A stretch of DNA of 64,000 bases from Lactuca virosa (Eukaryota > Streptophyta > Magnoliopsida > Asterales > Asteraceae), in the NCBI GenBank assembly GCA_928212115.1, contig CAKMRJ010005412.1:246130681-246194680 (forward strand), written 5' to 3'. Each line of letters starts with the position of its first letter. The first letter of the stretch is position 1. Position numbers and translations under genes: made by a program. Positions 9,991 through 24,954 of the stretch are shown piece after piece. The notes under the pieces were generated by a model, which was not told the origin of the DNA, made no database searches, and saw only the letters and a list, made by a program, of their open reading frames with translations.

Positions 9991-12440
9991 TATACACACA
10001 CACAATGCATGTACACCGGGCTCACAACATAAGACTAGGTTGCCCCTCCCGACCCCCAACTTATGACTGGATTGCTTCTGGGTTTGTTGGCTTACAGCAC
10101 AAAGCAGTATTAACTCAAATTAACTACACCAAGTCGACATATGCAAACAATATTCAATAACCACCAAGTATAGGTAATCATACAAAGCTAACAAATTTAA
10201 CAGATCACTACATTATACCAACATCCTACACAGAAGGACACATATTGCAGTATAAAGTATAGTGAGAAAACCCACCTTGCAGTCTAGAAGATAGCAACAC
10301 TTATCACAGATCCAATAACCAACACTATAGGTCCACTATACAACAAACAGGGACCAAATCTCAAATTACAGCCCAAAACCCTAAATTTGACCTAAAGTCA
10401 AACTTGATCATAAAGTCAACGATCAAAGTCAAAGTCAACACTCAAGAGTTACTCAGCCGGTTGCCACATTGTGACCACTTGTTGGTCACATCATGGCAGA
10501 ATGAAGACAAAACAATCGTGAAACAGACCATCGTCATGTCGTGACGACCAACCCGTCACGTCGTGAAGAATACTCTTAACAACTTAATGCCTTAAGCTCT
10601 TAAACCTTCAAGCCAAGAAACCAAATTTTCCAGAATGATTTCTCCATCTCAAAATACCATAAAAATGATATATTTTTAGATATGCATGTCCAATGCATGT
10701 CTTGAACACCATCCAGGTCAAAATGAAAGGAAAATGAGATCAAATCCCATGTATGGAACCCAAAGTTCACTGATATTCTAGATCTAGGACAAAGGGAGAC
10801 AAAGGACTCATAAGAACTCAGAAAGTTGCCAACTTTACGAGTTTCCAACACTCCAACTCCCTGAAAAGGTGAGAAAAGTGAACCAAACCCTAGATCTAAC
10901 ATGTTTGAGCTAAAAAGGTATGAACTTGAGGACTTATAAGAGTCCTAATGCAACTCAAGATGATGAGAAAGTGGCTTGCTAGCTGAGATGAAGCACGAAA
11001 ATTCCTTCTCTTCTTCTTCTTCAAGACTTCAAATCAGCAAAAGGGGGCTCAAAGATCAAATATGGAGGATTAGGGTTTCTTAAGGGAGAATGGGGTGATG
11101 GGGGTTGAGGGTGTACACACCATATCCCCTCACTTCCCTTAAATAAGGACCCAAACTCGAAATTAGGGTTTTTATTGGAATGGATTTCACGTTGTGACCA
11201 ACATATGTGTCACGCCGTGATAATGAATAAGATGCACGTTCGTCACCTGGCATCGTCACATCGTGACTTAAATTTGCTCATGTCGTGACTAAGCCTTTCA
11301 TCCTTAAAATTTAAATAATTATTCAGAAGTGATGCTTACCTAGAACTGGGCGTTATAGATTTGATCAAAATTAATTTGGAATTAATTTAAGGTCAATTGG
11401 AATTAATTAAAGGTGCAAGGATTAAGTTGTAATTGTTTAATAGTTGAGCAATGGAGAGGTTCAAGAACTGTCCTAGGTTGGGCGGTTTTGGAGTCCCCTA
11501 AAGGGTATTCTGGAAGCCTCCAATAGATATAAAAAAATTGGCTATTCATTGATTTGAAAAAATATTGTATTATGTTCAAATCTAGGGTTTTTAGGGTTTC
11601 CATGCAACTATATAAAGGTTCCAACCCCTTATATTTTTGGCCATATCTCTCTTGTGAAGGCATAGCCAAAATCTCCTATCTCTTCAAAAGTCTTATAGGT
11701 TCTAGGGTTTGGGTGTGAGCTATTGGAGGCATCATACTTTTGGTGCTAAGCTTTCTGAATTTCTACAAGGGAATCAAGGGTATTTTTTGCTATAACAATC
11801 TTAAAGTTATGTAACCCTTGCTTCTAAATTTTGATTAGAGCATAGGGATCTTATAGTTTCATACTATGATGCTATTAATGTGTAAAGACATATATCTTTT
11901 AGGTTGCATGTATCCTTAAGTGTTTTAAGTGAATTTTTCCATATAGACTTGTAACCTACGAATTCTATCAGTGGTATCAGAGCCATGTATTGCAATTAAG
12001 AGTGCATGATATATGAAACAAATCGAAGGGCGCGCCACATTTTTTGATATTTTTCATTTTTCTGTTATTTTTCTACCTAATTCGAATGTAGGATGTTTTT
12101 TTAGTGATTATCTGGTTTTTGAACTATTAAAATCCGAATTTTAATATGCTAGATATGGTTAAAATCCTAATTTGAATTTTGAGGAGATAAAAAGGAAACG
12201 TAACTTTTAGTTATAAGATAATTAAATAAGATTATCCTTTATGGATTTTGATATATAAATAGTTAATCAAAAGGGTAAATATTGAAATCTTAGTTGGTTA
12301 AATGATTTAACTAATTTAATTAATTGATTAATTAAAAGATAAAGATAAATCATAGAATTGGTTTAAAAGATAAATTAATTAATAGTAAACTTAGATTAAA
12401 TATTTAAATCTTGATATTTGAAAATGTTTAAAATACACCC
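9931..12440 (+). repeat. Array monomer 2
   Basis: TA tract about 52 bp followed by a mixed CA/TA tail. The gypsy-copia junction reads TAGAT (11356-11360). PBS 11972-11983. It shares AGATAGCAACAC and GGTCCACTATAC with monomer 9 only. Confidence 0.93.
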
Positions 12441-14893
12441 TATATATATATATATACACAATGCATGTACGCCGGGCTCACAACATAAGACTAGGTTGCC
12501 CCTCCCGAACCCCAACTTATGACTGGATTGCTTCTGGGTTTGTTGGCTTACAGCACAAAGCAGTATTGCCTCAAATTAACCACACCAAGGCGACATATGC
12601 AAACAATATTCAATAACCACCAAGTATAGGTAATCAAACAAATCTAACAAATTTAACAGATCACTACATTATACCAACATCCTACACAGAAGGACACATA
12701 CAGCAGTATAAAGTATAGTGAGAAAACCCACCTTGCAGTCTAGAAGATAACAACACTTATCACAGATCCAATAACCAACAGTATAGGTCACCTATACAAC
12801 AAACAGGGACTAAATCTCAAAGTACAGCCCAAAACCCTAAATTTGACCTAAAGTCAAACTTGATCATAAAGTCAACGATCAAAGTCAAAGTCAACACTCA
12901 AGAGTTACTCAGCTGGTTGCCACATTGTGACCACTTGTTGGTCACGTCATGGCAGAATGAAGACAAAACAATCGTGAAACAGACCATCGTCACGTCGTGA
13001 CGACCAACCCGTCACGTCGTGAAGAACACTCTTAACAACTTAATGCCTTAAGCTCTTAAACCTTCAAGCCAAGAAACCAAATTTTCCATAATGATTTCTC
13101 CATCTCAAAATACCATAAAAATGATATATTTTTAGATATGCATGTCCAATGCATGTCTTGAACACCAACCAGGTCAAAATGAAAGGAAAATGAGATCAAA
13201 TCCCATGTATGGAACCCAAAGTTCACTAATATTCTAGATCTAGGACAAAGGGAGACAAAGGACTCATAAGAACTCAGAAAGTTACCAACTTTAGGAGTTT
13301 CCAACACTCCAACTCCCTGAAAAGGTGAGAAAAGTGAACCAAACCCTAGATCTAACATGTTTGAGCTAAAAAGGTATGAACTTGAGGACTTATAAGAGTC
13401 CTAATGCAACTCAAGATGATGAGAAAGTGGCTTGCTAGCTGAGATGATGCACGAAAATTCCTTCTCTTCTTCTTCTTCAAGACTTCAAATCACCAAAAGG
13501 GGGCTCAAAGATCAAATATGGAGGATTAGGGTTTCTTAAGGGAGAAGGGGGTGATGGGGGTTGAGGGTGTACACACCATATCCCCTCACTTCCCTTAAAT
13601 AAGGACCCAAACTCGAAATTAGGGTTTTTATTGCAAAGGCTTTCACGTTGTGACCAACATATGTGTCACGCCGTGATAATCAATAAGATGCACGTTCGTC
13701 ACCTGGCATCGTCACGTCGTGACTTAAATGTGCTCATGTCGTGACTAAGCCTTTCATCCTTAAAATTTAAATAATCATTCAGAAGTGATGCTTACCTAGA
13801 ACTGGGTGTTATAGGATTGATCAAAATTAATTTGGAATTAATTTAGGGTCAATTGGAATTAATTAAAGGTGCAAGGATTGAGTTGTAATTGTTTAATAGT
13901 TGAGCAATGGAGAGGTTCAAGAACCTTCCTAGGTTGGGCGGTTTTGGAGTCCCCTAAAGGGTATTCTGAAAGCCTCCAATTGATATAAAAAAATTGGCTA
14001 TTCATTGATTTGAAATAATATTATATTATGTTCAAATCTAGGGTTGCTAGGGTTTCCATGCAACTATATAAAGGTTCCAACCCCTTATATTTTTGGCCAT
14101 ATCTCTCTTGTGAAGGCATAGCCAAAAATCTCCTATCTCTTCAAAAGTCTTATAGGGTCTAGGGTTTGGGTGTGAGCTATTGGAGGCATCATACTTTTGG
14201 TGCTAAGCTTTCTGAATTTCTACAAGGGAATCAAGGGTATTTTTTGCTATAACAATATTAAAGGTATGTAACCCTTGCTTGTAAATTTTGATTAGAGCAT
14301 AGGGATCTTATAGTTTCATACTATGATGCTATTATTGTGTAAAGACATATATCTTTTAGGTTGCATGTATCCTTAAGTGTTTTAAGTGAATTTTTCCACA
14401 TAGACTTGTAACCTACGAATTCTATCAGTGGTATCAGAGCCATGTATTGCAATTAAGAGTGCATGATATATGAAACAAATCGAAGGGCGCGCCGCATTTT
14501 TTGATATTTTTCATTTTTCTGTTATTTTTCTACCTAATTCGAATGTAGGATGTTTTTTTAGTGATTATCTGGTTTTTGAACTATTAAAATTCGAATTTTA
14601 ATATGCTAGATATGGTTAAAATCCTAATTTGAATTTTGAGGAGATAAAAAGGAAACGTAACCTTTAGTTATAAGATAATTAAATAAGATTATCCTTTATG
14701 GATTTTGATATATAAATAGTTAATCAAAAGGGTAAATATTGAAATTTTAGTTGGTTAAATGATTTAACTAATTTAATTAATTGATTAATTAAAATATAAT
14801 GATAAATCATAGAATTGGTTTAAAAGATAAATTAATTAATGGTAAACTTAGATTAAATATTTAAATCTTGATATTTGAAAATGTTTAAAATAC

Positions 14894-14897
<4 letters not shown>
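12441..14897 (+). repeat. Array monomer 3
   Basis: Shortest monomer (2457 bp), with a TA tract of only 16 bp. Junction TAGGA 13812-13816; PBS 14429-14440. From about 12914 onward it matches monomer 4 without a visible difference. Confidence 0.93.
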
Positions 14898-14979
<82 letters not shown>

Positions 14980-17412
14980 ATGCATGTACACCGGGCTCAC
15001 AACATAAGACTAGGTTGCCCCTCCCGAACCCCAACTTATGACCGGATTGCTTCTGGGTTTGTTGGCTTACAGCACAAAGCAGTATTGCCTCAAATTAACC
15101 ACACCAAGTCGACATATGCAAACAATATTCAATAACCACCAAGTATAGGTAATCATACAAATCTAACAAATTTAATAGATCACTACATTATACCAACATC
15201 CTACACAGAAGGACACAAACTGCAGTATAAAGTACAGTGAGAAAACCCACCTTGCAGTCTAGAAGATAACAACACTTATCACAGATCCAATAACCAACAC
15301 TATAGGTCACCTATACAACAAACAGCGACCAAATGTTAAAGTACAGCCCAAAACCCTAAATTTGACCTATAGTCAAACTTGATCATAAAGTCAACGATCA
15401 AAGTCAAAGTCAACACTCAAGAGTTACTCAGCCGGTTGCCACATTGTGACCACTTGTTGGTCACGTCATGGCAGAATGAAGACAAAACAATCGTGAAACA
15501 GACCATCGTCACGTCGTGACGACCAACCCGTCACGTCGTGAAGAACACTCTTAACAACTTAATGCCTTAAGCTCTTAAACCTTCAAGCCAAGAAACCAAA
15601 TTTTCCATAATGATTTCTCCATCTCAAAATACCATAAAAATGATATATTTTTAGATATGCATGTCCAATGCATGTCTTGAACACCAACCAGGTCAAAATG
15701 AAAGGAAAATGAGATCAAATCCCATGTATGGAACCCAAAGTTCACTAATATTCTAGATCTAGGACAAAGGGAGACAAAGGACTCATAAGAACTCAGAAAG
15801 TTACCAACTTTAGGAGTTTCCAACACTCCAACTCCCTGAAAAGGTGAGAAAAGTGAACCAAACCCTAGATCTAACATGTTTGAGCTAAAAAGGTATGAAC
15901 TTGAGGACTTATAAGAGTCCTAATGCAACTCAAGATGATGAGAAAGTGGCTTGCTAGCTGAGATGATGCACGAAAATTCCTTCTCTTCTTCTTCTTCAAG
16001 ACTTCAAATCACCAAAAGGGGGCTCAAAGATCAAATATGGAGGATTAGGGTTTCTTAAGGGAGAAGGGGGTGATGGGGGTTGAGGGTGTACACACCATAT
16101 CCCCTCACTTCCCTTAAATAAGGACCCAAACTCGAAATTAGGGTTTTTATTGCAAAGGCTTTCACGTTGTGACCAACATATGTGTCACGCCGTGATAATC
16201 AATAAGATGCACGTTCGTCACCTGGCATCGTCACGTCGTGACTTAAATGTGCTCATGTCGTGACTAAGCCTTTCATCCTTAAAATTTAAATAATCATTCA
16301 GAAGTGATGCTTACCTAGAACTGGGTGTTATAGGATTGATCAAAATTAATTTGGAATTAATTTAGGGTCAATTGGAATTAATTAAAGGTGCAAGGATTGA
16401 GTTGTAATTGTTTAATAGTTGAGCAATGGAGAGGTTCAAGAACCTTCCTAGGTTGGGCGGTTTTGGAGTCCCCTAAAGGGTATTCTGAAAGCCTCCAATT
16501 GATATAAAAAAATTGGCTATTCATTGATTTGAAATAATATTATATTATGTTCAAATCTAGGGTTGCTAGGGTTTCCATGCAACTATATAAAGGTTCCAAC
16601 CCCTTATATTTTTGGCCATATCTCTCTTGTGAAGGCATAGCCAAAAATCTCCTATCTCTTCAAAAGTCTTATAGGGTCTAGGGTTTGGGTGTGAGCTATT
16701 GGAGGCATCATACTTTTGGTGCTAAGCTTTCTGAATTTCTACAAGGGAATCAAGGGTATTTTTTGCTATAACAATATTAAAGGTATGTAACCCTTGCTTG
16801 TAAATTTTGATTAGAGCATAGGGATCTTATAGTTTCATACTATGATGCTATTATTGTGTAAAGACATATATCTTTTAGGTTGCATGTATCCTTAAGTGTT
16901 TTAAGTGAATTTTTCCACATAGACTTGTAACCTACGAATTCTATCAGTGGTATCAGAGCCATGTATTGCAATTAAGAGTGCATGATATATGAAACAAATC
17001 GAAGGGCGCGCCGCATTTTTTGATATTTTTCATTTTTCTGTTATTTTTCTACCTAATTCGAATGTAGGATGTTTTTTTAGTGATTATCTGGTTTTTGAAC
17101 TATTAAAATTCGAATTTTAATATGCTAGATATGGTTAAAATCCTAATTTGAATTTTGAGGAGATAAAAAGGAAACGTAACCTTTAGTTATAAGATAATTA
17201 AATAAGATTATCCTTTATGGATTTTGATATATAAATAGTTAATCAAAAGGGTAAATATTGAAATTTTAGTTGGTTAAATGATTTAACTAATTTAATTAAT
17301 TGATTAATTAAAATATAATGATAAATCATAGAATTGGTTTAAAAGATAAATTAATTAATGGTAAACTTAGATTAAATATTTAAATCTTGATATTTGAAAA
17401 TGTTTAAAATAC

Positions 17413-17416
<4 letters not shown>
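14898..17416 (+). repeat. Array monomer 4
   Basis: TA tract about 74 bp. Junction TAGGA 16331-16335; PBS 16948-16959. Its first part matches monomer 5 and the rest matches monomer 3, as expected for a recent single-unit duplication. Confidence 0.93.
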
Positions 17417-17492
<76 letters not shown>

Positions 17493-19928
17493 ATGCATGT
17501 ACACCGGGCTCACAACATAAGACTAGGTTGCCCCTCCCGAACCCCAACTTATGACCGGATTGCTTCTGGGTTTGTTGGCTTACAGCACAAAGCAGTATTG
17601 CCTCAAATTAACCACACCAAGTCGACATATGCAAACAATATTCAATAACCACCAAGTATAGGTAATCATACAAATCTAACAAATTTAATAGATCACTACA
17701 TTATACCAACATCCTACACAGAAGGACACAAACTGCAGTATAAAGTACAGTGAGAAAACCCACCTTGCAGTCTAGAAGATAACAACACTTATCACAGATC
17801 CAATAACCAACACTATAGGTCACCTATACAACAAACAGCGACCAAATGTTAAAGTACAGCCCAAAACCCTAAATTTGACCTATAGTCAAACTTGATCATA
17901 AAGTCAACGATCAAAGTCAAAGTCAACACTCAAGAGTTACTCAGCCGGTTGCCACATTGTGACCACTTGTTGGTCACGTCATGGCAGAATGAAGACAAAA
18001 CAATCGTGAAACAGACCATCGTCACGTCGTGACGACCAACCCGTCACGTCGTGAAGAACACTCTTAACAACTTAATGCCTTAAGCTCTTAAACCTTCAAG
18101 CCAAGAATCCAAATTTTCCAGAATGATTTCTCCATCTCAAAATACCATAAAAATGATATATTTTTAGATATGCATGTCCAATGCATGTCTTGAACACCAA
18201 CCAGGTCAAAATGAAAGGAAAATGAGATCAAATCCCATGTATGGAACCCAAAGTTCACTAATATTCTAGATCTAGGACAAAGGGAGACAAAGGACTCATA
18301 AGAACTCAGAAAGTTGCCAACTTTACGAGTTTCCAACACTCCAACTCCCTGAAAAGGTGAGAAAAGTGAACCAAACCCTAGATCTAACATGTTTGAGCTA
18401 AAAAGGTATGAACTTGAGGACTTATAAGAGTCCTAATGCAACTCAAGATGATGAGAAAGTGGCTTGCTAGCTGAGATGATGCACGAAAATTCCTTCTCTT
18501 CTTCTTCTTCAAGACTTCAAATCAGCAAAAGGGGGCTCAAAGATCAAATATGGAGGATTAGGGTTTCTTAAGGGAGAAGGGGGGTGATGGGGGTTGAGGG
18601 TGTACACACCATATCCCCTCACTTCCCTTAAATAAGGACCCAAACTCGAAATTAGGGTTTTTATTGCAAAGGCTTTCACGTTGTGACCAACATATGTGTC
18701 ACGCCGTGATAATCAATAAGATGCACGTTCGTCACCTGGCATCGTCACGTCGTGACTTAAATGTGCTCATGTCGTGACTAAGCCTTTCATCCTTAAAATT
18801 TAAATAATTATTCAGAAGTGATGCTTACCTAGAACTGGGTGTTATAGGATTGATCAAAATTAATTTGGAATTAATTTAGGGTCAATTGGAATTAATTAAA
18901 GGTGCAAGGATTGAGTTGTAATTGCTTAATGGTTGAGCAATGGAGAGGTTCAAGAACCTTCCTAGGTTGGGCGGTTTTGGAGTCCCCTAAAGGGTATTCT
19001 GCAAGCCTCCAATTGATATAAAAAATGGCTATTCATTGATTTGAAATAATATTATATTATGTTCAAATCTATGGTTTCTAGGGTTTCCATGCAACTATAT
19101 AAAGGTTCCAACCCCTTATATTTTTGGCCATATCTCTCTTGTGAAGGCATAGCCAAAAATCTCCTATCTCTTCAAAAGTCTTATAGGTTCTAGGGTTTGG
19201 GTGTGAGCTATTGGAGGCATCATACTTTTGGTGCTAAGCTTTTTGAATTTCTACAAGGGAATCAAGGGTATTTTTTGCTATAACAATATTAAAGGTATGT
19301 AACCCTTGCTTGTAAATTTTGATTAGAGCATAGGGATCTTATAGTTTCATACTATGATGCTATTAATGTGTAAAGACATATATCTTTTAGGTTGCATGTA
19401 TCCTTAAGTGTTTTAAGTGAATTTTTCCACATAGACTTGTAACCTACGAATTCTATCAGTGGTATCAGAGCCATGTATTACAATTAAGAGTGCATGATAT
19501 ATGAAACAAATCGAAGGGCGCGTCGTATTTTTTGATATTTTTCATTTTTCTGTTATTTTTCTACCTAATTCGAATGTAGGATGTTTTTTTAGTGATTATC
19601 TGGCTTTTGAACTATTAAAATCCGAATTTTAATATGCTAGATATGGTTAAAATCCTAATTTGAATTTTGAGGAGATAAAAAGGAAATGTAAGTTTTAGTT
19701 ATAAGATAATTAAATAAGATTATCCTTTATGGATTTTGATATATAAATAGTTAATCAAAAGGGTAAATATTGAAATTTCAGTTGGTTAAATGATTTAACT
19801 AATTTAATTAATTGATTAATTAAAATATAAATATAAATCATAGAATTGGTTTAAAAGATAAAGTAATTAATAGTAAACTTAGATTAAATATTTAAATCTT
19901 GATATTTGAAAATGTTTAAAATACACCC
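17417..19928 (+). repeat. Array monomer 5
   Basis: TA tract about 68 bp. Junction TAGGA 18845-18849; PBS 19460-19471. It matches monomer 4 up to about 18103 and then diverges. Confidence 0.93.
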
Positions 19929-22401
19929 TATATATATATATATATATATACATATATATACACACACAATGCATGTACACCGGGCTCACAACATAAGACT
20001 AGGTTGCCCCTCCCGAACCCCAACTTATAACCGAATTGCTTCTGGGTTTGTTGGCTTACAGCACAAAGCAGTATTGCCTCAAATTAACCACACCAAGTCG
20101 ACATATGCAAACAAAATTCAATAACCACCAAGTATAGGTAATCATAGAAATCTAACAAATTTAACAGATCACTACATTATACCAACATCCTACACAGAAG
20201 GACACATACTGCAGTATAAAGTATAGTGAGAAAACCCACCTTGCAGTCTAGAAGATAACAACACTTATCACAGATCCAATAACCAACACTATAGGTCACC
20301 TATACAACAAACACGGACCAAATCTCAAAGTACAGCCCAAAACCCTAAATTTGACCTATAGTCAAACTTGATCATAAAGTCAACGATCAAAGTCAAAGTC
20401 AACACTGAAGAGTTACTCAGCCGGTTGCCACATTGTGACCACTTGTTGGTCAAGTCATGGCAGAATGAAGACAAAACAATCGTGAAACAGACCATCGTCA
20501 CGTCGTGACGACCAACCCGTCACGTCGTGAAGAACACTCTTAACAACTTAATGCCTTAAGCTCTTAAACCTTCAAGCCAAGAAACCAAATTTTCCATAAT
20601 GATTTCTCCATCTCAAAATACCATAAAAATGATATATTTTTAGATATGCATGTCCAATGCATGTCTTGAACACCAACCAGGTCAAAATGAAAGGAAAATG
20701 AGATCAAATCCCATGTATGGAACCCAAAGTTCACTAATATTCTAGATCTAGGACAAAGGGAGACAAAGGACTCATAAGAACTCAGAAAGTTACCAACTTT
20801 AGGAGTTTCCAACACTCCAACTCCCTGAAAAGGTGAGAAAAGTGAACCAAACCCTAGATCTAACATGTTTGAGCTAAAAAGGTATGAACTTGAGGACTTA
20901 TAAGAGTCCTAATGCAACTCAAGATGATGAGAAAGTGGCTTGCTAGCTGAGATGATGCACGAAAATTCCTTCTCTTCTTCTTCTTCAAGACTTCAAATCA
21001 CCAAAAGGGGGCTCAAAGATCAAATATGGAGGATTAGGGTTTCTTAAGGGAGAAGGGGGGTGATGGGGGTTGAGGGTGTACACACCATATCCCCTCACTT
21101 CCCTTAAATAAGGACCCAAACTCGAAATTAGGGTTTTTATTGCAAAGGCTTTCACGTTGTGACCAACATATGTGTCACGCCGTAATAATCAATAAGATGC
21201 ACGTTCGTCACCTGGCATCGTCACGTCGTGACTTAAATGTGCTCATGTCGTGACTAAGCCTTTCATCCTTAAAATTTAAATAATCATTCAGAAGTGATGC
21301 TTACCTAGAACTGGGTGTTATAGGATTGATCAAAATTAATTTGGAATTAATTTAGGGTCAATTGGAATTAATTAAAGGTGCAAGGATTGAGTTGTAATTG
21401 TTTAATAGTTGAGCAATGGAGAGGTTCAAGAACCTTCCTAGGTTGGGCGGTTTTGGAGTCCCCTAAAGGGTATTCTGAAAGCCTCCAATTGATATAAAAA
21501 ATTGGCTATTCATTGATTTGAAATAATATTATATTATGTTCAAATCTAGGGTTGCTAGGGTTTCCATGCAACTATATAAAGGTTCCAACCCCTTATATTT
21601 TTGGCCATATCTCTCTTGTGAAGGCATAGCCAAAAATCTCCTATCTCTTCAAAAGTCTTATAAGGTCTAGGGTTTGGGTGTGAGCTATTGGAGGCATCAT
21701 ACTTTTGGTGCTAAGGTTTCTGAATTTCTACAAGGGAATCAAGGGTATTTTTTGCTATAACAATATTAAAGGTATGTAACCCTTGCTTGTAAATTTTGAT
21801 TAGAGCATAGGGATCTTATGGTTTCATACTATGATGCTATTATTGTGTAAAGACATATATCTTTTAGGTTGCATGTATCCTTAAGTGTTTTAAGTGAATT
21901 TTTCCACATAGACTTGTAACCTACGAATTCTATCAGTGGTATCAGAGCCATGTATTGCAATTAAGAGTGCATGATATATGAAACAAATCGAAGGGCGCGC
22001 CGCATTTTTTGATATTTTTCATTTTTCTGTTATTTTTCTACCTAATTCGAATGTAGGATGTTTTTTTAGTGATTATCTGGTTTTTGAACTATTAAAATCC
22101 GAATTTTAATATGCTAGATATGGTTAAAATCCTAATTTGAATTTTGAGGAGATAAAAAGGAAACGTAACTTTTAGTTATAAGATAATTAAATAAGATTAT
22201 CCTTTATGGATTTTGATATATAAATAGTTAATCAAAAGGGTAAATATTGAAATTTTAGTTGGTTAAATGATTTAAATAATTAAATTAATTGATTAATTAA
22301 AATATAATGATAAATCATAGAATTGGTTTAAAAGATAAATTAATTAATGGTAAACTTAGATTAAATATTTAAATCTTGATATTTGAAAATGTTTAAAATA
22401 C

Positions 22402-22405
<4 letters not shown>
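19929..22405 (+). repeat. Array monomer 6
   Basis: TA tract about 32 bp with one CA interruption. Junction TAGGA 21321-21325; PBS 21937-21948. It shares subtype markers with monomers 3 and 4 (GGGTTGCTAGGG, CTATTATTGTGTAAAG). Confidence 0.93.
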
Positions 22406-22465
<60 letters not shown>

Positions 22466-24898
22466 ATGCATGTACACCGGGCTCACAACATAAGACTAGG
22501 TTACCCCTCCCGAACCCCAACTTATGACCGGATTGCTTCTGCGTTTGTTGGCTTACAGCACAAAGCAGTATTGCCTCAAATTAACCACACCAAGTCGACA
22601 TATGCAAACAATATTCAATAACCACCAAGTATAGGTAATCATTCAAATCTAACAAATTTAACAGATCACTACATTATACCAACATCCTACACAGAAGGAC
22701 ACATACTGCAGTATAAAGTATAGTGGGAAAACCCACCTTGCAGTCTAGAAGATAACAACACTTATCACAAATCCAATAACCAACACTATAGGTCACCTAT
22801 ACAACAAACACGGACCAAATCTCAAAGTACAGCCCAAAACCCTAAATTTGACCTATAGTCAAACTTGATCATAAAGTCAACGATCAAAGTCAAAGTCAAC
22901 ACTCAAGAGTTACTCAGCCGGTTGCCACATTGTGACCACTTGTTGGTCACGTCATGGCAGAATGAAGACAAAACAATCGTGAAACAGACTATCGTCACGT
23001 CGTGACGACCAACCCGTCACGTCGTGAAGAACACTCTTAACAACTTAATGCCTTAAGCTCTTAAACCTTCAAGCCAAGAATCCAAATTTTCCAGAATGAT
23101 TTCTCCATCTCAAAATACCATAAAAATGATATATTTTTAGATATGCATGTCCAATGCATGTCTTGAACACCAACCATGTCAAAATGAAAGGAAAATGAGA
23201 TCAAATCCCATGTATGGAACCCAAAGTTCACTAATATTCTAGATCTAGGACAAAGGGAGACAAAGGACTCATAAGAACTCAGAAAGTTGCCAACTTTAGG
23301 AGTTTCCAACACTCCAACTCCCTGAAAAGGTGAGAAAAGTGAACCAAACCCTAGATCTAACATGTTTGAGCTAAAAAGGTATGAACTTGAGGACTTATAA
23401 GAGTCCTAATGCAACTCAAGATGATGAGAAAGTGGCTTGCTAGCTGAGATGATGCACGAAAATTCCTTCTCTTCTTCTTCTTCAAGACTTCAAATCACCA
23501 AAAGGGGGCTCAAAGATCAAATATGGAGGATTAGGTTTCTTAAGGGAGAAGGGGGTGATGGGGGTTGAGGGTGTACACACCATATCCCCTCACTTCCCTT
23601 AAATAAGGACCCAAACTCGAAATTAGGGTTTTTATTGCAAAGGCTTTCACGTTGTGACCAACATATGTGTCACGCCGTGATAATCAATAAGATGCACGTT
23701 CGTCACCTGGCATCGTCACGTCGTGACTTAATGTGCTCATGTCGTGACTAAGCCTTTCATCCTTAAAATTTAAATAATTATTCAGAAGTGATGCTTACCT
23801 AGAACTGGGTGTTATAGGATTGATCAAAATTAATTTGGAATTAATTTAGGGTCAATTGGAATTAATTAAAGGTGCAAGGATTGAGTTGTAATTGTTTAAT
23901 AGTTGAGCAATGGAGAGGTTCAAGAACCTTCCTAGGTTGGGCGGTTTTTGAGTTCCCTAAAGGGTATTCTGGAAGCCTCCAATTGATATAAAAAAAATTG
24001 GCTATTCATTGATTTGAAATAATATTATATTATGTTCAAATCTAGGGTTTCTAGGGTTTCCATGCAACTATATAAAGGTTCCAACCCCTTATATTTTTGG
24101 CCATATCTCTCTTGTGAAGGCATAGCCAAAAATCTACTATCTCTTCAAAAGTCTTATAGGTTCTAGGGTTTGGGTGTGAGCTATTGGAGGCATCATACTT
24201 TTGGTGCTAAGCTTTCTGAATTTCTACAAGGGAATCAAGTGTATTTTTTGCTATAACAATATTAAAGGTATGTAACCCTTGCTTGTAAATTTTGATTAGA
24301 GCATAGGGATCTTATAGTTTCATACTATGATGCTATTAATGTGTAAAGACATATATCTTTTAGGTTGCATGTATCCTTAAGTGTTTTAAGTGAATTTTTC
24401 CACATAGACTTGTAACCTACGAATTCTATCAGTGGTATCAGAGCCATGTATTGCAATTAAGAGTGCATGCTATATGAAACAAATCGAAGGACGCGTCGTA
24501 TTTTTTGATATTTTTCATTTTTTCTGTTATTTTTCTACCTAATTCGAATGTAGGATGTTTTTTTAGTGATTATCTGGTTTTTGAACTATTAAAATCCGAA
24601 TTTTAATATGCTAGATATGGTAAAATTCCTAATTTGAATTTTGAGGAGATAAAAAGGAAACGTAACTTTTACTTATAATATAATTAAATAAGATTATCCT
24701 TTATGGATTTTGATATATAAATAGTTAATCAAAAGGGTAAATATTGACATTTTAGTTGGTTAAATGATTTAACTAATTTAATTAATTGATTAATTAAAAT
24801 ATAAAGAAAAATCATAGAATTGGTTCAAAAGATAAATTAATTAATAGTAAACTTAGATTAAATATTTAAATCTTGATATTTGAAAATGTTTAAAATAC

Positions 24899-24902
<4 letters not shown>
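22406..24902 (+). repeat. Array monomer 7
   Basis: TA tract about 52 bp. Junction TAGGA 23815-23819; PBS 24433-24444. The leader carries variants shared with monomer 9 (TATGGTAAAATT, ACTTTTACTTATA, TATTGACATTTT). Confidence 0.93.
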
Positions 24903-24954
<52 letters not shown>

